Positions 1 through 6,900 of a stretch of 14,171 bases of DNA are shown here, in pieces. Under the pieces are notes generated by a model that ran no database searches, was not told where the DNA came from, and saw only the letters and a program-made list of their open reading frames with translations. Source of the DNA: Saccoglossus kowalevskii (Eukaryota > Hemichordata > Enteropneusta > Harrimaniidae); contig NW_003129862.1 of NCBI RefSeq assembly GCF_000003605.2, positions 230,916 to 245,086 on the forward strand, in the 5' to 3' direction. Position 1 is the stretch's first letter. Every line of letters starts with the position of its first letter. The translations under genes were made by a program, and so were the position numbers.

Positions 1-2380
1 AGAAAGCAACAAATATCAGGCTGCATCCTGAAAACAACGAGATAGCGCATTACAACCAGTCATTACAAACATGAAATCCTCCACCCCTCCCAGTACACCC
101 TACAGCATTAATGGTTCCTATATTCATTTGCATCTATGTACAACAAGCTTAGCCAAGCTGAGCACTGACTCATCAAACTTTTGACCAACTACTCATTCTA
201 AATATTGCTGAGTGAGGGCGCTATTTATTAATGAGAGGAATCTTTAAAAAAAAAAAATTAAACAGATATATTTGTATAACAATCAAGGGTTCTGACCAAA
301 AGTCGAATATACATGTACGAGACTGATTGTGTGTCATTAATATTATAAATTTAATAAAACCACACAATACAATACAATACTGAAGTAATAACAATTGAAA
401 TTGTCAATGTGGTATTTGAGATTGATTAGGGTTATTAGTGTAACAAGACCACTCACTTTGAGTTCAATAGTTCCCCACGACATAAGAACATTGTTTGAAC
501 TGCAGATGACATGCACGTTTTCTGGCCTGCAAGACTACACACATAATGTACACAAAATAGTTAAAGATGAGATGCACAATTTTAATCTAATTTTGAAATG
601 AGCCAATAGGAGAGAACAATGTTATTTACATCCAGAATCGTGGATATAACAGTCTATCAAAAATGTGGTTAGTTCTGGGGATTCACAAACTAGGCTTGAT
701 TTTTCGCTTGTCAAAATGAACAAATAATTAGCCTGAAATCTTTTTTTACCGAATGGTGTCATCAGGTAAAAATGTCGTATTTATTTGACGTTGTTTTGAT
801 ACAATAATGTTTTGAATTCTGATTGTTCTCTAGATATCAGAATATGAAGATATATAATTCATGCACGTTCGACTGTAATTGCATCTACCAATCACATATG
901 GCACAATAGCAATTTCAATAAATTGATTTAGACAACTGTGTTGTCGCGTGTTTTAGTAATTAACCTACAAACAAATATACTGTGGATTACTATTATAGGA
1001 ATTAAGATAAGACATTTAATGGTAGTGTGTGTGGTCAGATCATGTCGTTGTGCATACTGTAGCCACTTGACATTGTCAGTCAAATTGGGTGAGCATGACT
1101 ACACTGTGTGTAGTACAAATGACAAGACATGACATGTCATTCATACTGAGTACACTATACTGTCACGTATACTTTACTTTATTAGAATTCCATGTATAAG
1201 TTATTGTGATGAAGCACAATATACAATTGCCCAATAATGGCTGTATGCTCAACACAACCGTCACAGCACGATCATGTCACCTGTAGATAAACTTGTCTAC
1301 CAAGAGAAGAACAACCAACCGTTCGTTAACTCAAGTATTGGACTGAACTGATTTACTATACCATGGCTTTGGAGTTACAAGTCCGATGATTTTTTGTTTT
1401 TAAAGTCGCTTTTTTGAACAATCTGGCGGATAAAATAGCACAAACCATGACATTTTCCTTGTCTATAGAGAATATACAATCGTCTCATTTAGCACTTACA
1501 CATTGCTATTATAATCAGGCCATAAAACAGTATGGCACATGCTGATGGTACCAGATTAACAAGATAGAATGAGAATTAACACAGACACAGTACACGTTGA
1601 GATGCAACCACAAATAATTGCAAATTCATGAAAAGAAACTCAGAACTATTACGTTTTAAGTTAGCATTTTTACTGCAACGTTGTAATGTAAACAATACAG
1701 TTATGTTAATGATACTAGCTGGAACAGAAATTTTCTGAAACATTCTTAAATTATCAAAAGAAGGTTGAACATTATAGCAAGTTACAACGCCACTGTTTCC
1801 ATTGAAATATATTCGGCTGCCCCAGATATGTATTTGCGCTTTATCATTTATTTGAATCTTTAACTCAGCGAAAACTTGTAGCATTTTTAAAATTTCCACT
1901 CGTGCTACGGAGTTTGGAATCTTGGCAAACCCTTGGGGAGGGGGTGAACAGTGAAAACGAACATAGAATGAGCAGATGTTACATCTACTTTACTAGAGCT
2001 ATCTATCGAGTAAACGTAATTAAGGTTTAATGATAATGTAAATATTCTAGTACGTGGGTGGCAGGCCTTAATTCAACACTCTCAACCAAGTCACTCTGAC
2101 ACAATTGCAAACAAACCTTGTCCTAATAATAACCCTTTGAACTATGGAAATTGAATTTAGACATAGCGTGTATGACGTAGTTTTGCATTGTATAAATACA
2201 TTGAACACTTACCTAACTCTACACCTGGTACTGTTTACAAGATTGCAAGGTATGTTGAATTATCGCACTATTTCTTTCGTTCATTTATATTTGTTTTCAG
2301 TATTTTACGAGGTGGCTATTGAAGTTATTTTATATATTTGATTTTCGCTGTTAATTTTTAAATAAATGGCGCATACAACA
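1..2380. other. Upstream intergenic region, no gene recognised
   Basis: The longest open frames here (for example 1576-1899 on the minus strand, 107 codons) show no domain, no conserved motif and no splice-consistent neighbours, so I treat them as chance. Visible structure is limited to a 12-base A run near 246-257, a short tandem AATAC array near 364-381, G runs near 1935-1945, and two small palindromes near 1098-1140 listed separately. A distal enhancer or an unrecognised non-coding RNA cannot be excluded. Confidence 0.6.
1098..1140. repeat. Two adjacent short palindromes
   Basis: Positions 1098-1104 (actacac) and 1108-1114 (gtgtagt) form a perfect 7-bp stem with a 3-base loop. Fifteen bases later, 1129-1140 (atgacatgtcat) is a perfect 12-bp palindrome. 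Both are seen directly. They could be dimeric transcription-factor sites, but short palindromes also arise by chance in 14 kb. Confidence 0.45.
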
Positions 2381-2381
2381 A

Positions 2382-2390
2382 TATATAAAG
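2382..2390 (+). promoter_or_regulatory. Candidate TATA box of the mosaic gene
   Basis: The string TATATAAAG matches the TATA consensus closely and sits about 510 bp upstream of the predicted ATG at 2901. Transcription would then start about 30 bp downstream, near 2410-2420. Several ATGs lie between that point and 2901, and a strong acceptor ends at 2898, so an untranslated first exon spliced to 2899 is the simplest reading. No single donor stands out. AT-rich DNA throws up TATA-like strings often, so this is a position-supported guess. Confidence 0.4.
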
Positions 2391-2865
2391 GAGCTTGTTG
2401 TAGACAATTACTGTTACTGCTTCATCTTTTGTTCACCCAGTATTCCCCTAATCTTCAAATCTGGCGACGCTCTCACTAAATTCACCGAGACTGAGATGAG
2501 TTGTGGTGCGTATGGCGTTACAACATACATATAGGCACACATCTGATATATGTTAGTGTTCACAAATAACAGATAGTTGTAACATCACTTTGCAATCCCA
2601 ATATATGTTATATCCCAAGTAAATTGTACTATTTTATATGTTGTTGGTTTTATTTGATTTATGTGTGTGTGTCGGTGATTGTAATCTGCTTTCAGTGTTA
2701 AAGATGATTTGGAAAGTCCAAGTGATGCGGCTCTGTACGTTTTGTTGAAAGTCCATATCGTACTTACAACAAACATGGGAGATTGCACAAAACTAATTTT
2801 TGTTATTGTTTTTCTTGCACGTGTATGTAGGTGACAGTGATTTATCCTTACAAAGTTTGACAAAT

Positions 2866-2898
2866 AGTGTTTCTTCTGCTTATTTTTTTTTCAAACAG
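2866..2898 (+). other. Strong 3' splice acceptor just before the start codon
   Basis: A pyrimidine-rich tract with a long T run ends in CAAACAG at 2892-2898. Two bases later comes the ATG at 2901. This is a better acceptor than most inside the gene. It implies either an intron in the 5' untranslated region or, in animals that use it, a spliced-leader trans-splicing site. The sequence alone cannot separate these. Confidence 0.55.
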
Positions 2899-2900
2899 TT

Positions 2901-2940
2901 ATGGAGATTTTTCGAGTTTGTTGTGTATTCGCTTTTCTAG
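2901..2940 (+). CDS. Exon 1: start codon and signal peptide
   Basis: The exon encodes Met-1 to Leu-13 and the first base of codon 14, then the donor GTATGT. Joined to exon 2, the N-terminus is a short charged start, a hydrophobic core ([11 protein letters not shown]) and an Ala-X-Ala-like end at Val16-Phe17-Ala18. Cleavage after Ala18 would leave Glu-19 followed at once by the TSP1 Trp motif. This start is preferred because the acceptor at 2898 lies just upstream and the signal peptide fits exactly. Confidence 0.8.
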
Positions 2941-3929
2941 GTATGTATATCGCAGTAACCTAAGCTAGTGTTTGGTAGAATACATATTATTATTTATTGT
3001 TATTCAAAGCCTGTTTTGCTGATATATAAATGCTGATCTGTCCGCTTCATGGCTTGGTATATATTATAAAAACAATTGTATATATCCGTAGCCCCTGTAT
3101 TCGCTGAATGGTCTCAGTGGAGTGTTTGGGATCAATGTTCAGTGACCTGTGGTGGCGGAACTCAATCTAAAACAAGGACCTGTACAGGGACCTGCACAGG
3201 AGATGATACAAAAACGCGAACCTGTATGACGGTAGATTGTCCGTTGGAAATAAGTAAGATTCTAAAATATTTTGTGATTATTTGCTTGCTTGTGTAGGGG
3301 ACAGTAGGGGAGGGGTTGTATCAGTGGGGTCATTAGCAATAATTGCATAAAATGTTCGGAAAATTCATTTTTTACGTTGAATATAATATATTTATCATCA
3401 TCAGGCAATACGATTAATTGATAACGGTATGAATTTGTGAAAGGATATGATTTCTTTGTTCGGTCATGTTCATTATCGATCAGCCTATGAACATATATAT
3501 ATATGTTTTTATTTCTATAATATTCGTGTAGATTATGAACACATGGGATGCTTTAAGTTCACAACTGAAGTGATTTCTTTGGAGGATACAGGGAACCCAT
3601 ATGTGGACCCAGACGACGCAGCTAGAGTAAGTATGGACTAGATAGGTGTATCAAACTAATGTGTTTTTGTATTGTCAGTGTTGACTAATTAATCTGAAAC
3701 GATACTAGACTACGCTCTGATGATGACTACGATGATAGGTTGGTAGGATATACTTGATCTACTGAACTAATATGATATATATATTTTGATTTGACTGACG
3801 CTGTCAAATTCGTCCCGTCACATAGACGTATCCACTGATCTTCTATAGCGAAAACCTTCATTTACCAAACAATCCAAATTAACAGTACATTATATGTATA
3901 TAATACAATATCCTATATAATACCTCACT

Positions 3930-3968
<39 letters not shown>

Positions 3969-6900
3969 GGTATCTTACTAGTGTCTGATTGGTCATACAT
4001 AGTTGGGTTTATTACCACTGGTTATTACACACTAGAATATTGTCGTGTTTTTTTACTCATCAGGGATGTGCGAGGGCGGCATATTTTGAAGACAAAGATT
4101 TTTTCGTTTTCAAAAACAACGGCGAATGTCATGCAGCGTCCGTGACATCTGACTACGATAACGCTGGCGCATCGAGTGGATGCAGATACGGATTAGGAAC
4201 TGCTCAACGCATGGATGTATACAAAATCATAGGTAAATACATAAGTTCAAACACACTATTTAAACATATTGAGAATCACTCTAAATGAAATTATGATATT
4301 TCCAATGACATAACATTGAGAAATGAATGAAATATAGTAGGTAGATAGTTAAAGCAACCGACTTTGGTGATGGTGCAGTGGGGAACGAGTTCACTAGGAA
4401 AGTTTAGGGATATATTCCCGAAACCGACTGACTACTCAGCAGTATAAATCGTAGTACAGACCGCCTTGCCATCCAAACACTCAATATATAGTTTGCAGGA
4501 CTTGTTTGCACACATGCAATCAGCAAGAACAAAGCTAGGAGAGAGTAAGCAGTGACTTCAATGTTCGGTAATGTCGCCTGGCACAAATACAGCGAAATAA
4601 AATAAATCACTGATCATTGCACGTATTACTATTCAAATAGATTGGGAATGTCCAGACAACACAGCATACGGTGGATTTTGCATGATGCCTCGAGTTCGAA
4701 CACCAGTAGACAGAGGTGTTTGTACAACTCTCCACTATTGTCACGAAGTTAGCGGCACAACAATCAACCCCGTTGCAATCTGTTGTCCAAAACGTAAGTC
4801 ATTTTTCAACTCAGACGTGCCTGTATAAATTAGTACATTTTCTCTAACATAATACGCACACTGTTGTTCAATATATTCACTGCCATATTCTCTTCATATA
4901 GAGTTCTGTAAAGACCATTGTGGAGAAAAACTCGTCCAACGAGACTGTTGGTGTGACGCTCAGTGTATATTGTTTGGCGACTGCTGCACTGAGTACATGG
5001 ATGACTGCTCAGGTATGATAGCAACTTTCTGCCATGTTATATATGAATTGAAACTTTTACTACTTACATAGAATGTGCGTAATAAGAATAACATAATAAA
5101 TAATGACATTATTGTATGTGTCCGTGTCACAAAACAAGAGGTTGCGATGAAAACTGTGTGTATGAAAACATTTTTGTTTGTGATCATATTTGTCTCGACT
5201 CATATTATTCATGTGTACGCCACAGGTAAAGACAGATGCAAAGCTATCGGCGACCCGCATTACACGAGTTTTGACAACAAGTACTTCCACTACCAAGGAA
5301 AATGTGAATACACATTTCTCAGCAGCAAATGCCCATTTGAAATGTTTCCGTTAGAAATTATTGTGAAGAATCACGATTGGCCTCGGGCACCGAGTGGCGT
5401 GACCACGACAAAGCAGGTCAGAGTGTTGGTCGATGACTTGGTACGTAATTATTGGTATTGATTTATAGGATGCTACCTGATATGCTTTTCAACTTGAACC
5501 ACTTTTCAACATAATTTATTGCTGCTCCAATATCTTCGGCTACTCCAATATGTCAACATAGTCTATTTAGTATTGTAACAATTTCTCTAATAGCTAATAA
5601 TTGAAATATAATGCCATCGAAAAATAGACACTTATTTGAACATTGAATGCAAGATGTAACACATATTTGCAGGATATACTGTTGATGCAAGGAAACCAAC
5701 TGCAGATCGGCGGTGCCACTGTAGCCCCACCTGTCAACCCTTCTGACACCGTGAGCATTACAATATCCGGAATTTACCTGGTAGGACATTGTTTATGATT
5801 ACCATATCATCTTGGTAAAGTTCTGTGTACTTCATAAACAAAATTATGTACTGTGTTTATATGAACATTTGTTTCTGTCTTAGCTTGTTACAACTGGTTA
5901 TGGAGTTAATATATTTTTTGATGGAAAGCACAGCCTTCTTGTTGATGTATCGAATGCACACCAAGGAAGATTATGCGGTCTTTGTGGTAACTTTAATGGT
6001 GATATTGCCGACGATTTTAAGATGCCCGATGGCACTACGGTAAGAATGGTTTGCGGTGAAATCATTATTGTCACAATTGAGTGTGAGTGTGGTAGGAATG
6101 GTGAATTCGTGTTTGTGTATTTGTGTTCGTGTATATATTATTATTCAGATTAAATACGATAATGACTATGCGCAAATGATCCAGTTTTCTACTCCGTATT
6201 CACAACAGACAGGAAACGTTAACACCTTTGGAAACAGCTGGATAATACCTGGAGCAGATTGTAACGCTGGTAAGCGATCCGTGAGCGAAGTACTGCCTCG
6301 TGGGACAGAAGAAGAGGCAAACCAGCTTTGCGATGAATTATTCAACACAGGTATATTTAAAATGTCGTGACGTCACGCGTCGTGAGATTGTTTTCCAGTG
6401 GTATGAATATCCCTATTTTTACACATAATCTCCTAATATTGTAACTATGAACTTTTCAGGGAATATACCTAACTGTATGGGAGCAGTTGACCCAACTGAC
6501 CATCATGTATCCTGTGTGATGGACGTCATGTTCTCTCTTCCTGATATCACTGAGGGATGTTCTATAATTGCTGACTATGTATCACTATGTAATGCTGCTG
6601 GCATCCACATCGGGGACTGGCGATTAGGAACCCAGTGTGGTATGTATGACACAATTTATCGCAAGACTTCTTATTTTACTCATAATTATACAAAACTCTG
6701 TCCAATACAGTTTATATATTGTTTGTGAAAGTTTAAATTAAGTCTACTGGTATATCGCAAACGCAGTGCACTATTATTTCGGCGAAGGTAATACAAAGCT
6801 GGCTCGAAGTACAATTATACCATAATTGTCAACAATGACATGTTTATCCTGCAGCACATATAAATATTGTCTATCTAGTGATAGTGACATTTCTATTACT

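Noticed and set aside
1576-1899. 107-codon open frame on the minus strand
   Set aside because: It has no recognisable domain, no splice context and low-complexity AT-driven composition; likely chance.
6166-6348. 60-codon open frame on the minus strand inside exon 10
   Set aside because: It is the shadow of the vWD/C8 coding strand.
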